Part shown: piece after piece, positions 8,774 to 21,869 of the stretch
How positions within the stretch are numbered: the first letter of the stretch is position 1
Layout of the letters: each line of letters begins with the position of its first letter
Source of the DNA: Undaria pinnatifida
Lineage: Eukaryota; Sar; Phaeophyceae; Laminariales; Alariaceae
Direction of reading: 5' to 3'
Length of the DNA: 64,000 bases
Assembly: GCA_012845835.1 (NCBI GenBank)
Contig: JABAKD010000026.1
Location: 16,063,761-16,127,760 of the forward strand
Notes under the pieces: model-generated
Seen by the model: only the letters and a program-made list of their open reading frames with translations
What the model was told of the DNA's origin: nothing
Databases searched by the model: none
Program-made: the position numbers and the translations under genes

Positions 8774-10203
8774 TGTGAAGGAGTCGTGGGGCCGGATGGT
8801 GGGAGGGAAAGGACGCAGGGGTATCAGCTTCGCTTGGAGACAGCACCGGTTCTTCTTTGTTGGTTTCTTATTACTGGCGTTGAGCTATGAGAAGCTCGAG
8901 CATACAGGAAAGGAGAAGGAGTGAGAGCATGGGGGTGGGGTGAGGCTCGGAGTTCGCTTCACCCTCCAGCATTGCTGCTGTGCTCTCTTCTGGACCTTTA
9001 CCTATGGAACGTACAAGGGACGTTCTCCTAGGTGTTCTATATTCCTATGAGCGCTTAGCGCACTTACTTCTACCTACAGTGCTGGGCCCTCTATAGTGCA
9101 GGCTGAGTAGTGCAGGTGCCCGGTATAGTGCAAGTAAAACCTCTGGACACAGAAAGCGCCCTCAATAGTGCAGGTCCTGCACTATTGAGGGCGCTACCGC
9201 TATAGTACAGGTTGGGCACCGCGGTGCCCCGCAATGGTGCAGGTTGGACTCACACCCACACACACGCACACAGCGGACAGACGCAACACAGAAACGAGGA
9301 TACACGTGCTGCTGCAGACCGGAAGAGCTCTACGCAGAGGCGCACCATGCCTTGCGCGGATGGTGAACTGTGCCATCAACCAGACAGAACTCCGCAGGCC
9401 CCTAACGGCCACGTCTGCAGGGGAGGATGTGGAGGGCGGCCCCATGGCAATTGCGGCAGCATGTTTGAGGACGACGATTTTCGAGACGTAGTGAGGGCGG
9501 GGGGTACATGTTTTTTTTTTTGTCTTGCGTCGCGCTTCCTATCGTGCTTGTCTTGGTTTGTTTGTGTTTGTTTTTTTCTTGCAACATCGAAGCGGGTGCG
9601 CCAGGCAGACATGAGAGAGTATTGTCACCACGTAGTGAGGGCGGGGGTACAGTAGTGTTGGTTGCTCGGTTTTTTGCAATGCGCTTCCTGTAGTGTTTCT
9701 TTTTCTGCTTTGTCTTTTATCTTGCAACATCGAAGAAAGGCAACGGGGACTGAGATTTAGGTTCGTCAACTACATATTCGTACTCTGTATAATGTCGATC
9801 CATTTCGTACTCTGTTAGCCCCGCAAAGCGTGAACTCCACGCCATGAAGTCAAAAAGTGCCTCAATAGTGCCCAACCTGCACTATTGATGGTTTTTCAAA
9901 ACCTCAATAGTGCCCAACCTGCACTATTGAGGCACTATTACGAGTAGTGCAGGTGCCCGGTAGAGTGCAGATAATTTTTCTGGACACACCCCTGCACTAT
10001 AGAGGGCCCAGCACTGTATCTTGTTCAGAGGAGGAACGTTCCATTACCGAGAACGCTCTTGTGGTATAGGCTAGCTAGAATCTACGGGCTATCCGCTCCA
10101 CTCAGAATATTACGTTTAAGAGAATCTTCTTGTTGCCAATAGACCGTAACTCTGCGGACTATCTTAGCGAATCTATTGCTAGCTATACTGACACTCTATT
10201 ACA
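8774..10203 (-). repeat. 3' LTR of the Ty3-type fossil, with nested MITE
   Basis: Matches 15,318-15,807 except for the insertion at 9,077-10,016. Terminal TG and CA are present. Just inside it, 10,204-10,380 resembles the internal part of the TRIM-like element at 7,985-8,160. Confidence 0.85.
9077..10016. mobile_element. Mariner-type MITE nested in an LTR
   Basis: Perfect 26-bp inverted ends starting CAGTGCTGGGCCCTCTATAG, flanked by TA at 9,075-9,076 and 10,017-10,018. The other LTR has the empty site with a single TA. TA duplication plus CAGT-type ends fit the Tc1/mariner/pogo superfamily. Subterminal copies of CTCAATAGTGC occur on both strands, including a palindrome at about 9,160-9,193. 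Inside are a (CA)n run and an approximately 150-bp duplication (around 9,480 and 9,630). The 147-codon open frame at 9,212 is low complexity, so the element is non-autonomous. Confidence 0.9.
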
Positions 10204-12120
10204 TTAGCCCACCCTGAATAGTCGTATATGCAGACCTCAAGACGGTCGAAAGATGACGACAAAGTGCATCCTAAAAGACCGGGAAAGGGGGTCGAAGATG
10301 TGGCTATCCGAAACAAACACATGAGGCTATAGATTCCCCCACACCTCGTAATGAGGCCTAAACGCCAAGGATAGGGCCATTCACTAATAAAGCAGATCGC
10401 TGAAAGAAAGGCCATAGGAAGACAGAGGAAAACAGAAAACCCAGAATGGAGCAACCTATATAGAGCAGCCAGAACTGGAAACCAAAAAGGAAACCTGAAG
10501 CCTGAGCGAAGGTAGCTAAGAAAAGCAGATATCGAAGCGGAGACAAAGGGAAAACAGAAACATATTACCGGAGCGATCTATATTTGGACCCAGGGAGAAG
10601 CGAGTGGGGAATCGTTCGCCGTACAGGGTCGGTTACTCGAAAGCTCGCAAAGGAACATCACCCAAATTCGAAAGTATATACGGCCGGGAGGCATTACGAG
10701 TAGCCGCGTGGCCAAGGCCCGAAGAAAATGAAAAATAGCACGTAAGGCAAAAAGAACGCTGCTAGGTTGCCGTAAGGCTCACTAAAACGAAGGGGCTGCT
10801 AGGACCACTTGGTCGAGTGAACAACGTGGCGCCTTGGGAGGTCTGTTTGCGCCGAACAAAACCGGCAAACGTAGCAAGGTAACTCAACCAACACGAACAG
10901 AATGTCAGGGTAGCCAAAGAGGTACGCGAGCGGATCGACCTAATTCGTCCAACCCAGAAAAAGTGTCAGCAGCGCTGAGCGACGGAGTTTGCATGCCAAA
11001 ACAACGCCTGCAGGGGGGGTCGACTGGCGCGTCATATAGCGTATAATGGCAACGCAACGTTTGCACCCAGAAAAAAAAAAACAGGAACTAAAAGACTCAT
11101 AAGAAAGAGAGAGCATAATTACCGCTGTGATTGGGAAGTTCACGGGAACCTGAGCACAGTTCCAGGGGATCAACCGTGTCAGGAATGTGATTACTGAAAA
11201 TTGGCAGCCTTGCGGGGCGGCAAAAGCTACCGTGACCCAAACACGAAGAAAACACGAGAAAACAAAGAAAGAATGGATGGCCGGCATTCCGGTGGTCTTG
11301 CAAGTCTGCAAGGTTGCCGGGACCCTGCTTGGCAAAGTGCGCAGAAAACCGATCAAACCTAGAGCTCGGCGATGCCGTCAGGGCAAAGCGGCACCGGCGG
11401 CGGTCAGGATACAACACAAAGGTCAAGCGCCTAGGGGCAAAATCACCGAGTATCGACGGAGGAATCGTGAAGTACGAACACAAGAAAAAGAAGAGATGAC
11501 CACGGTTCGGAAGCCTAAACGAAACGAGACTAGCGGAGACCGAGGTGGTAGAGAGAAAACCTAAAAAACTTATAAAAAAGAGAGGGGGACGAACACCTTA
11601 ACACACCCTAGGTACGAGGCGGTCCTGGTTCGATAGCCATCACAGAGTGGGGCAAAGGAAGACCGGGTCGTCAGACGGGCGTACCTAAAACACTGCATAC
11701 TGCAGAAAATTATGAATACCGCTCTACCACCACGAGTTGTCAGCCGTCACGGAGTGGGACAGACGGAATCGATGGTGGTGAGAAAAAGAGGCAAACGCTG
11801 GTATGAAGAACAAACCAAAAACCGGAGGTATTACGAGGGACACCACAATGTTAAAACCAAATCCAAAACCGGATAACGGTTGTAGGCTAACCACGAGAAG
11901 ATATGACGAAAAAAAACTCTTTAGGTTGGAAGGATGACCACGATAATACCACTAAAGTTACTGCAGGTTGAAGGCTGACTATGAAGAATCATTCCCAATG
12001 CTACCGTAGGTGAAGGGCCTAAACATGAGGTAGTACTATCAAAACTGTTGTAGAAGGCTGACCGTGAAGAACTAATCCCAATACTACTGTAGAATAACCA
12101 AAAACAGATGAAACACCCGA
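10204..12120. other. Non-coding internal part of the Ty3-type fossil
   Basis: Lies between the integrase region and the 3' LTR. It is purine-rich on the + strand. No open frame has a recognisable motif. Weak repeats such as AATCCCAATACTACTGTAG and a similar stretch near 11,990 occur. Confidence 0.5.
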
Positions 12121-12149
12121 AACTAACCAAGGGGGGGAGTTGGAACGGT

Positions 12150-14050
12150 AGGGGCACCGCGGGAATCATCAGAATTCCGTAGCACCCCACGGGATAGGCT
12201 CCCATGCCCATGGCGTTGAAGGCACCACGATCCGGAGACGGCGTTCCCGGCGGTAGAGTACCGAGCTGGCTTGAGGTCGATCTTGATCGGGCCGGGGTCG
12301 TCTAGGAACCTGATGATGTAGGAACTACCCCGCGAAAGGTCCGGGGGGTTTCGCGAAGAGACGTCCGGTAGCGCGCGGTGAGCGATCTTGCCTAGCCACC
12401 AGAGGCCGTCACGTGCCTTGTACCAAACGTGTGCCCCGGAGGGGAGGGTGGAGCTTCTGAAATTGCGATTCCAAAGGTCGCGAGGGACCAGGGTGTAGCC
12501 GGGGGTGAGGAAGAGTTGGCATTGAGATCGGGAGAGCTCGCGGTGTGCGGCGCCGATGCGCATCTGGCGGTAGAAGCGGTTGGTCTGACGGTGTTGTGTC
12601 GGCTTTCCGGACCAGTAGAGTAAAATATGGCGCCTGGAGTGTTGGAGGTCGAGCTCGCGTTCCCACAAGGGGCTGAGGAGTTCGGTCCAGTGGGTCTCGT
12701 ATAGGACGGCGATGACTCCGCCGCGGCCGCGTACGAGTTGGTGGCCGGTGATCTGCTCAACCTCGAGGCGCTCCAGTGGTGGTGTGACGTCGTCGAGGGT
12801 GACGTGGTAGGGGGGGGACTTGGCAGCGGAAGCTGTGAGGACGTATGTTGTGAGGTCCGCTGGTAGGTGCTTGGGTATGTCGCTGGTGTCGTCGGGGTTG
12901 TGGCAGGGCTTGCATCGTTTGACGGAGACGCGTGGTTCGGAGTCCCGTCCCGGAAGTTCTGAAGGCACATCGAGGAAGAGCAGCTTGTCTTGTAGCGGGC
13001 GGTTGTCGGGGGTGTCGGAGGCTGCAGTCGGGCCCACCGCGAGGATCTTGAAGGTCCGTTCCAGTTCAACAAGAGCTTCGTCTTCTGAACGGTTGCGTCG
13101 ATGCCTTTCTTGACACCCTGACGGACAGTGGAGGCGGAGTTGTAGACCCAGGCCCAGCCGCCAACGGAGAAAGGGGGGGAGGCGAGTAGGGCGGCCATGA
13201 TGGGCGCGTTGAGGCGTTGAAGATGCGAGACGGTGAGTCGGCGGAGCTCTCGGACGAGGGAGTAGGCGCGTTGTTGCCGGTCGGTGGCAAGGTTGATGTA
13301 GACCAGGTGGTCGCGATCCAGGCTCTGGTGACCGCCGATGTTTTCGGGTTCGAAGGCCGAGAGCGGGGGGCGTGGTAGGCGGCCGATGTGGATCTCGTTG
13401 GGCGCCAGTCCGGTGGCGGCGTTGACAGAGTTGTTGTAGGCCGCCGACACGTGCGGCAGTAGCACGTCCCAGTCGGTTTGCTTCTCGTTGCCAACCATGG
13501 AGAGCATCTGGGCCAGTACATGGCTGACCCGCTTGACGCCGCCGTTGGTACGGGGGTGATAGGCGCTGGTGTTGACCTTGCGGATGCCGACGCGGTTGTA
13601 GACGATGGTCGCCAGCTTGGAGGTGAATTGTTGCCCATTGTCGGAGAGGAGCGTCGCCGGGCACCCCCGGAGAGGGATGTACTCGTTGAGCAGGATGTCG
13701 GCAGTTCCAGCGGCCGTGAAGTTCTCTGCCGAGACAGCGAACATGCCGGCCCGGCGGCTGAATCGGTCGGCAAATAAAAGGATGTGCACGTTCCCGCGCG
13801 GTGTGAAAGGTAGGGGCCCAAAGTAGTCGACCCTGACGTTGATGCCAGGGCCGTTGGGTAAAGGGAGAGAGAGGGTCGGCCAGCGAATGGTGTGTCGGGA
13901 GGTCTTGCGCGCCTGGCAGTGAAGGCAGTGGCGGATCCACCAGCGGGCCGAGACGTCCATGCCGATCCACCAGTAAAACCGTGCCAGCATGCGAACCGTC
14001 CGGATAACTTCAAGGTGTAGGGAGGTGTCGGCGTGGCATGTGTTCAGCAC
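12150..14050 (-). pseudogene. Integrase region of the Ty3-type fossil
   Basis: From 14,050 leftward on the minus strand: an HHCC zinc-binding segment (His and Cys spaced as in CHAD..LHLEV...CLHCQARK), the DDE core (around DYFGPLPF and LLSDNGQQFTS), and, from about 13,090 to 12,150, a long C-terminal region with a chromodomain- or SH3-like part (around HVWYKARDGLWWLGKIAHR). In life this enzyme joins element DNA to the host chromosome. Here it is a fossil. Confidence 0.8.
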
Positions 14051-15102
14051 CTAGAGGCGCATCAGCATTGGAACATAGACGCGGGGGGGATAGGGTGCAG
14101 GTGGCGGGAGGCTGTTCCCGGGTTGGGATGTGGGCGGTCGTTGGACCAGGAGGGCTGTTTCGTCGTCAGTGCGGTGGAGTCTGCCTTTGGCGGCAAGAGC
14201 GAGGGCGTCGGAGAGTAGTGGACGCTGGGCCGAGGGGATGAAATCCAAGAGGTCAGCCGGCGGCGGAAAAGGGGAGTCCAACGATAGGAAGCGGATGGCG
14301 GCGTAGCACACGGGCTCTGCGCGATGTTCGCACGCCCAGTCTCTGCAGGTGTAGCGCTCAATGCGGGCGAGGAGGTGGGGGTCGTTGTTAAGGTCGACAA
14401 CAGGATCCGGGAGCAGAAGCGTCGGTGTTGATGGGGACGTCGGAGAAGTCGTCGAAAGAGGGGCCGGCCTTAGTGCGTTGGTGCGGGTGACGCGGGCGGC
14501 GTGGGGGCGGCAGCTGGAGGCGTTGTCGTCGGAGGAAGCCTTGGTTAGGTCCCGGCCGGGGGCGTGGGCGGTCGACGGGTGGATGTAGGTCTTCTGGACA
14601 CGGTTGGTTTCGGACGGTGTCCGAACCCATAGTCGGCGGTAGGTCGGGGGTTTCCCGTGGCGGCGGCGGCGCGATGGCGGGTCCGTGAAGAGATCATACC
14701 AGAAGGCGGTGGTTCCGTGGCGCCAATGGTGGACAGCGGGGAGACGACGGGTGGCCTGGAAGCCGAGCCAGGAGGAACGCCGGTGTTCACGGCGGCATTC
14801 TCGGGGCTGACGAGCGGCCTGGAGGTGGAGTCGCAGGTCGAAATAGGCCCGACGAAGTTGTTGGGGATGCCGTGGTGCTCCATGCGTGGTCCCAGTAGGC
14901 GGAAGTCGCCATAGTCGTCGGCGGTGAAGAAAGGAGGCTGGATTGTTGGAATGGGTCTTGAAGCGGGGGACACGATCCCACTCAAGCCGATACCTGGTGT
15001 AGGCGGCTCGTTCGGTGCGAAGCCGCCGGGGCGGATGAGGTAGATGCCAACAGTGTCGGGGCCAGTGAGGCGGTTGCGTCTGGTGCGGTCGGCGTCGGTG
15101 GC

Positions 15103-15315
15103 TGGTTGTGGTAGGCGTGAAAGGAAGTCGGCGTTGCCGTTGACCGTACCTTTGCGGTATTTCAGTGTGTAGTTGTAAGCCGAAAGGAACTCGAGCCAGC
15201 GCCGGACGCGAGCATTGTGCTCCCCAACCTTGGCGATGTTCTCGAGCGCCTTGTGGTCCGAATAAATTTGGAAACGGGTGGACCACAGATGCCCGCGTAG
15301 TCGCAAGGACGCCAA
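15103..15315 (-). pseudogene. RNase H end of the Ty3-type fossil
   Basis: The minus strand encodes the C-terminal RNase H landmarks of Ty3-type pol: IYSDHKALENI, then RVRRWLEFLSAYNYTLKYRKG, then NADFLSRLP. A Pro/Thr-rich linker leads from here toward the integrase. Confidence 0.8.
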
Positions 15316-15317
15316 AT

Positions 15318-15807
15318 TGTGAAGGAGTCGTGGTGCCGGATGGTGGGAGGGAAAGGACGCAGGGGTATCAGCTTCGCTTGGAGACAGCACCGGTTCTTCT
15401 TTGTTAATCACTTATTACTGGCGGTGAGCTATGAGAAGCCCGAGGAAACAGGAAAGGAGAAGGAGTGAGAGCACGGGGGTGGGGTGAGGCTCACAGAGTT
15501 CGCTTCACCCTCCAGCATTGCTGCTGTGCTCTCTTCTGGACCTTTACCTATGGAACGTACAGGGGGCGTTCTCCTAGGTGTTCTATATTCCTATGAGCGC
15601 TTAACGCGCTTACTTCTACCTATCTTGTTCAGAGGAGGAACGTTCCATTACCGAGAACGCTCTTGTGGTATATGCTAGCTAGAATCTACGGGATATCCGC
15701 TCCACTCGGAATATTCCGTTTAAGAGAATCTTCTTGTGGCCAATAGACCGTAACTCTGCGGACTATCTTAGCGAATCTATTGCCAGCTGTACTGGCACTC
15801 TATTACA
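15318..15807 (-). repeat. 5' LTR of the Ty3-type fossil
   Basis: 490 bp, TG...CA ends, about 95% identical to the LTR at 8,774-10,203 outside the nested MITE. It represents the empty site of that MITE. Confidence 0.85.
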
Positions 15808-16289
15808 GCAGCCTAAAAAGAACGGATGGAATGAAACGCAAGTGCGTGTTTTGTTCGCATTTAGATGACAATTCAAGGGATAATTCCACCCATGCATCTA
15901 CACACTACCTTCAAACAACAAATACAGTTACTGTTGTAGTAGTGAAAATGTAGTAGTATGCGTGACGATGCCTGTTAATAGATAACGACCTGTCTGTTGC
16001 ATGGCCGAAAACTACAAAACAACAACACAGCTGACAGCTGATACACATTGCGAATACAGCAAGGTAATTTAATTCGACCATGCAAGTTCAACGGTAATAC
16101 ACACGCAGCAGGCAACTACAATAATATGCAGGCCCAGCACACAAGACTATTTGCTATTTGCGGTAACATAAATATATAGTCTATTGTAAATGGTCAATAA
16201 GCGCGAGAGAAAAAAACAACAAGACAAAAACAATGTTCTATGATGATTTTAGAAAGAGGGAAACATGACGGGGCCAAAATAAAAAGCAA
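15808..16289. other. No supported gene
   Basis: AT-rich sequence without motifs. TATAGTCTAT occurs at about 16,175. Confidence 0.45.
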
Positions 16290-17046
16290 AGCACAACAGA
16301 CTCTTAACCTCATATAATCTCTTACATATGAGATGGCGCGTGTCGTGTACCAGCTCGTAGCGGGTGTGCGCTCGTAGGCTCGCTTTCGAAAGACCCGATG
16401 AAGACACAGCCTGTATGATTTGAGGCAAACGCAGGTCACCGTCAGATGAACTGTAGAAGAGCTTCAAAGAATCGAAGATGGTTGGCGACTCCAGGCCGAT
16501 ATTGATGGATTGATTAATTTGCTCAGCAGATGAGAGCTGATGGTGAGCAAAGTGGAGTGATGGAGGTGACCTGCTTGAGACGTCACAATGCCCATGCTAC
16601 GGACAGATGTACTTTACGGGTAGTTGTCTGATCTACCTACAACAACGTTTCCTGAGGCTTGCTCGTGGTCTACCGTACCTATGGAAACGCTTGCTGAGGC
16701 TTGCTTGTGGGAGCTTAGCTACGTCAACGTCCAGACAGTCGACCTAAAATCCTATTCCATGAAAGTTTCTATCCGCACGTTATTCCGCCGCATTATGTCT
16801 CGTACTAATTACATCGCATTGTACCAGCCTTTGGGTATGACTAACCAACAAACTGCTGTGCATCATAAATCCAAGTTATTACTGCTGAGACTTCTGCGTG
16901 CTAAATACCACATCGATAAACGACATCTAACAAAACTATTATCACTGCCTGTTGTACGAACAACTGGCAATTTATACCAGATGACTGTTAAGTGTTATCG
17001 AGTAACAACATGATGGTTACTGACAAGTAGCATCTCCAATACGTCC
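16290..17046 (-). repeat. Left terminal repeat of the older LTR fossil
   Basis: Direct repeat of 21,870-22,745. Shared blocks include GCTCGTAGGCTCGCTTTC, GAAGATGGTTGGCGACTC and GATGGTTAC. Boundaries are approximate. Confidence 0.6.
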
Positions 17047-19540
17047 TTCCGTGATGATAACACTTTCTCACTCTGCGTTTCATGCTAACACACTCCGTAA
17101 CAGAGAGGTATGCAGCAACAATAACAAATGTTGGGAACAACATTTTGCGTAGAGCAGACTCGTCTTGCTATAGTAACCAAGGCGTAAACACAGAATAAGC
17201 GCACACGAACAGTATTTTCTGGCGCTATACGTGTTTCTGCATATGTATGCAAGTTTATTTACTAGGTCACAATACTAGAATCATCAGACGTGAACTATAT
17301 TCCGGTCGGTTAATCAATCAAGTAATATAGACTAATAACTTTGCGGTAGCCTAACACAGTGAATCTCTTCATATTTCCGCAACAATCATAGGAGTGAACA
17401 GCCTACCGGTGTTCCTGCCGCCCTCGAACAAAGGAACAAAGGGGCACTGCCAGCGATTTACAGATGGATGAGACCACTTATTCTCGAGAGATATCGCCTC
17501 TTGTATAGCTTAATCTTCGGCGTGAACTTGTCCAGGTGGTGGGTTTTCCGGCCGTATATCCTGAAGTACCGGAGATGGCGTAGTCAAATATAGGATTCAA
17601 CTATACAGTCAAAATACCTATTCGACTTGTACTCTTACTTGGTATTGACTCCGAACTTTCGCAATCTCCAAACCATGGACAACATCAGTCGTTAGCTCTG
17701 CTCCCTCCGTACAAAGAGAACATGCGACACTCTACGTGCAGATTTTGTAAAGATATGACACATTTTACACGTTTCATTCTACGATGGCCGCCCCAAAACC
17801 AGCGATTATCTTTAATGAACATTTTGTGGCTGCTCGATATGAGGAAGGATGCTATGAAAAGTGTATCTTCACATAGGTTCTTGTTCGCGAAGGAAAATCG
17901 ACCGACGACGCCGAGGTGGCAAAGGGCACCGTATTTCAGGATATACGGCCCTACGACGGTTCCAAAACCGGCGATTTCGTTAAAGAAAAGTTAGGGGGGC
18001 TGCCGTAGAATGACTCACACTTCCTGTGGCTCGACCTTGATGGTGTAGACGTTGTCGGTGTAAACATTGTCGATGCAGACGTTGTTGATGTAGACGTCGC
18101 TAGATGTGCTTCGTCCGTTGTCCATCGCTTGGAACTAGAGGCTTAACTTCATCTTGAAGTTGGAGAGGTAGGTGGTTGCCTTTCCCTCAAAACTGGTTGC
18201 CGTCATCAGCTCCGTCTCGACTGTAAACTGTGCAGCCAGTCTGTGCGTCTTGGCCTCGGTGTTTTTGGACTTCGTTGAGGGTGGAGAAAAAGCCTGAGGT
18301 TGGCTTGCAGGTGTACACGAACGCCGGAGATGTCGCCGATGGCGCTTGGTCGTCCTGTGTTGATTCCGCAGATCCTGTCTCGGGGTTTTTCCGCAGCGGT
18401 CCTTTCGCTGTCGTGAGCGGGTGAACCTCGTCCTGACGATCGGTCTCGTTGTTGATCTTGTCTCCAAGGCTTGGCTCAAACGTACCTGGTGCGATCCCGA
18501 GTGAAGAGGACATTGTCGATTCGTCGACCCTTGGCTCAGCTGATGGTCCGGTGGTCCCCAATGACGATGATCCAGAGACTCCAATGATCCCATGTGATTC
18601 GGTTGGTCCAGCTGATGCTGCGGTGATCGAAGATGAAGTCAATCCAGTGATTCCGAATGCAGTTTCTTCGATGTGCGATGGTGATTCAGATGACGTTGCT
18701 CCGAAGATCCCATGCGAAGATTACTCAATGATCCCGGCTCCGGTAGTCCGGTTCCGGTGATTCCATGCCATACTGATCCGTAAAGTAGATGGCATCATGG
18801 TATGTCGTTGGGGATTTTAACCGCCCGGTTCTCTTCCTCCGAGATCCGAAACGGGTATCTCTCGGCGTAGGTAAAATCCAGAAAAGCGGCCGGGAGGTTT
18901 GTCCCCAATGTTCCCGTCGCGTGCGCGTTGTCGAAGGTACCCTCGACTCTTTGATTGGGTCTTGTACTAGCGGTCTCGTGAGGCAGCGCATCCGGTGCCG
19001 CCCCCGCCGTTGTAGAATGTGCGTTACCGGGCGAAATAGAATGTGTAACTCTTGCCAGAGACACCACAACTTCTTGCGGTAGTATTCCAGCCCTTGATGC
19101 CATTTCTCCAATCTCTGGTGATGATGACGCTTCTTCTGCTGATGAGGATGCTCCAGCTCAGTTGCCGATAACCTTTTCTCTTCCAGAAGGTTGTTCGCGT
19201 AGTAGTATAAGATGACTTGGACTAGCGCGCGAAATCGCTCCGTCTCAGTGACAGTGGCTTCCTCGGGCGTGATGTCCGGGATTTGATCATGTAGGCGCTC
19301 AGTCTCCGTGACAGTAGCCTCTTCGGGCGTGTTGTTTTCGCCCGTTGGTGTGCACTCCTTCTGGGTCGAAGTATGCTGTCCATGCCGCGCGGATACCCTC
19401 TTCGGGTGGGGCGTTACCGTCGTGGTTTGCTCCATGGCGATGCCGGAGTCATCGCAGACATCTTCGATCTCTTCGAAGGTGCAATCGTCTCTATTGGCGT
19501 CGTTGCTTGCCTATGCTGCAGAAACCAAAGCAGGCGTTGA

Positions 19541-21090
19541 TTATGTATCAGTCGTGCTGCTGAGGGTGCTAAGAAATACGTCGTAAGAGCATACGCCCCT
19601 GTCATCTTGGTGTTGGGTGAGCGGAAGCGAAGGGTTGCTGTCGAACTGCAGGTGGGGGTTTGCCGTCTCGAGCACAGTGTTTACTCCTGATTGCATTGCT
19701 TTGTTGGAGGAGAAGACGTTGCGTCCCAGTCCAAGTACGACCATGGCCGAGATGCGAACAGGACGACGCTTGCCAGCCTGGATGATGATGTATCCCCAGA
19801 TGGTGTCTGTTGCTATTGCGATTAATTTCGTATTTCCGTTGGTCGCTATGATTTTCAGCTCTTTTTGCTTTTTGTGATCCCTCATGCTTTCCCGCAGTTT
19901 TGGAATTAGCTCCTCGTCTATCGAGTGGTCCGACACGTCGCTGTCCACAATCATCGTGAACCTGTCGCTGTTGGGGTGAAAACCCTTTTGTCGCTACCAG
20001 CAAGCAGCCCTGTAAACGCGAACCCCCTTTTGAAACCATCGTCGAAATTCAGGGACGACGTTTCGTCGTCCGTGGGCGTGGGGCTCGCGCCCTGTACAGA
20101 AGAGGCAGTGTGAGCGCGTCCACTCTGCGGGGGGCGTGGCCCTCCTTGGACGTAGCATTCCTTGTCGTCGTGGGAGGTAATCTTGTGTATAAACACCACT
20201 TGCGCTCAGCTCCAACGTTAGATGTTGCCTTGCCCCTTGGAGATTCCTTGTTATTTTGCTTGTCGTGGCTGCCAGTAGCCTTGTTGTTGTTGTCGTCCTT
20301 CCCTTTGCAGCAGTTGCAGGCGTAGTGCCCTTGCTTTCCGCAATGATTGCCAGTCAAGGCCGCAGTCATGGCTACGCCACCACCAGCGATCTTGGTGTAG
20401 CTGTTGGGCGAAAGATCATCCGAGTCAAGATGGCCCATCGTCCTTTGCATCTGATCAATGTCAAAAGTCAGGTCTCGGTAAATCATCATCTTGATTACCT
20501 TGTACTCCGAAGTATGTCTTTGTATACAGGTGTCCTTATGTCTTCGGTTGGAGATGGGTTCACCCATCTTCTCTACCTCTGCACGGGCGAGGGTTTTCGT
20601 CATGAAATAATCATCCGGATCTTCTCCTTGTTTCGTCGTGGTGTTTACCAGTGTATCCATGGTAGAACATAGGACCGCGTTCGTCACCTTGCATTTGCTG
20701 ACGAGCTCGAGTAGAGCTTGTTGGCCATATCCAATCGTACCAGTTGTGTCTTCATGTTAGGCCACGAGAAGTGCTGGTTAATTTGTCGGTGAGTAGGGAG
20801 AGGAGAGCGCGAAGATTTTTGTTGGCCTTGTCAGATTCTGCAATGGCCTCATCGGAAGCAGCCCGACCTTCACCCAAAAGTGCAGGTTCATGCGTTGAAC
20901 GGGTCTGTCCCTTGGTCAAGCACGCGATATCGCGACGCGTGACCCCAAGGATCATGGTGAGCTTTTCGTGCCAGTCGCGGAATTCACTTGGATTACGTCT
21001 GCCGAATGTTTCAAGGCCTTTGATGGCGTTAGTCAGGTTTCCGCTGTCAGTGGTGGTGGTGAAGTCCCCTATGGTGGTAGGAAGTACACT
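19541..21090 (-). pseudogene. Gag and protease-like part of the older LTR fossil
   Basis: Minus strand from about 21,090: a copia-type gag opening (GLETFGRRNPSEFRDWHEKL), then a segment around EYKVIKMMIYRDLTFD, then a zinc-knuckle remnant (CGKQGHYACNC), then near 19,950 a protease-like start (IVDSDVSDHSIDEELIPKL) and a conserved stretch around GLGRNVFSS. Fossil; several breaks. Confidence 0.6.
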
Positions 21091-21869
21091 GTAGGCAGCA
21101 AAGCAATCTTGTATGATACTGCAACAGGCGCAGTACTGCTGTTGTACGGAATAAACGCAACAAATGCACTGCTGAGACTGTTTAAAATTTTTCTCGCGCG
21201 GGGGAAGCTAATCGATTTTGTTCTCGATTGAATAGTCTTTTGGGGTCCTCAGACCTACGATGAATCTGGTAGCCAGAACGTTCGGTGGGTGACAGCTCTG
21301 TCACTCTGTCCCTCTAAAAAAATGAGAAGTGCAATGCTCCTTTGGCACCTAGCGATTAGGCATATCGAGAGTGTTTGACATCTATGCTACTGTTGCTCAG
21401 TGTAATTGAAGCTTAGTATCCACAGGTATGGATCACGCTTCAGCAGAACCTCTAACGTACAGCGATGCTGGGGTTGTGATGTAGAGATGCTGACTTACAG
21501 CGTACAGCAGTGTCCCTCGATATATCGATATATCGCCTGTAAATCTAGACGAAGGTGACATGACAGGGTCGTGACGGTGCTCGGTGGGTGTCACTTGTCG
21601 TATTATAGCAGTTAGACTACAGCAGGAGTTACTTTGCGCAGGACCCCATTCGATACACGTGGTATCCAAACGAACCGCAAGTTAATCAATTTTCAACTAA
21701 GTACTCTTTGATGCTGGATTTCTCTTGTCGTACTCGTAGAGATGAAAAAGCTCCCCAGTAAGCAGCAGTAGCAGAGTTCTTGACCCCCTCCTAGCCAGTA
21801 GTGGTGATCATGGTCATGAACCGAGATGTCAGCTGCTTGACGCGTTTACAGTGAGACGCTCATAAACTC

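Larger units (their letters stand above)
8774..15807 (-). mobile_element. Ty3/gypsy-type LTR retrotransposon fossil (broken)
   Basis: Two direct LTRs bound the element: 8,774-10,203 (about 488 bp once a nested 940-bp MITE is removed) and 15,318-15,807 (490 bp). They start TGTGAAGG and end CTATTACA, and are about 95% identical by eye, so it is of moderate age. On the minus strand, recognisable parts are the end of RNase H, an integrase and a long C-terminal region. Gag, protease and reverse transcriptase are not recognised. The coding part is broken in several places. No exact target duplication is seen. Confidence 0.85.

Noticed and set aside
12123-13970. A 615-codon minus frame as one intact gene
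   Set aside because: Its first half is a shadow of the integrase frame; only its later part looks like genuine Ty3-type sequence. The element is a fossil.
17550-17950. A small MITE bounded by a 16-bp inverted repeat (GGCCGTATATCCTGAA at 17,550 and its complement at 17,935)
   Set aside because: No target duplication or second copy is visible. It lies inside the older LTR fossil and may be chance or an internal structure.
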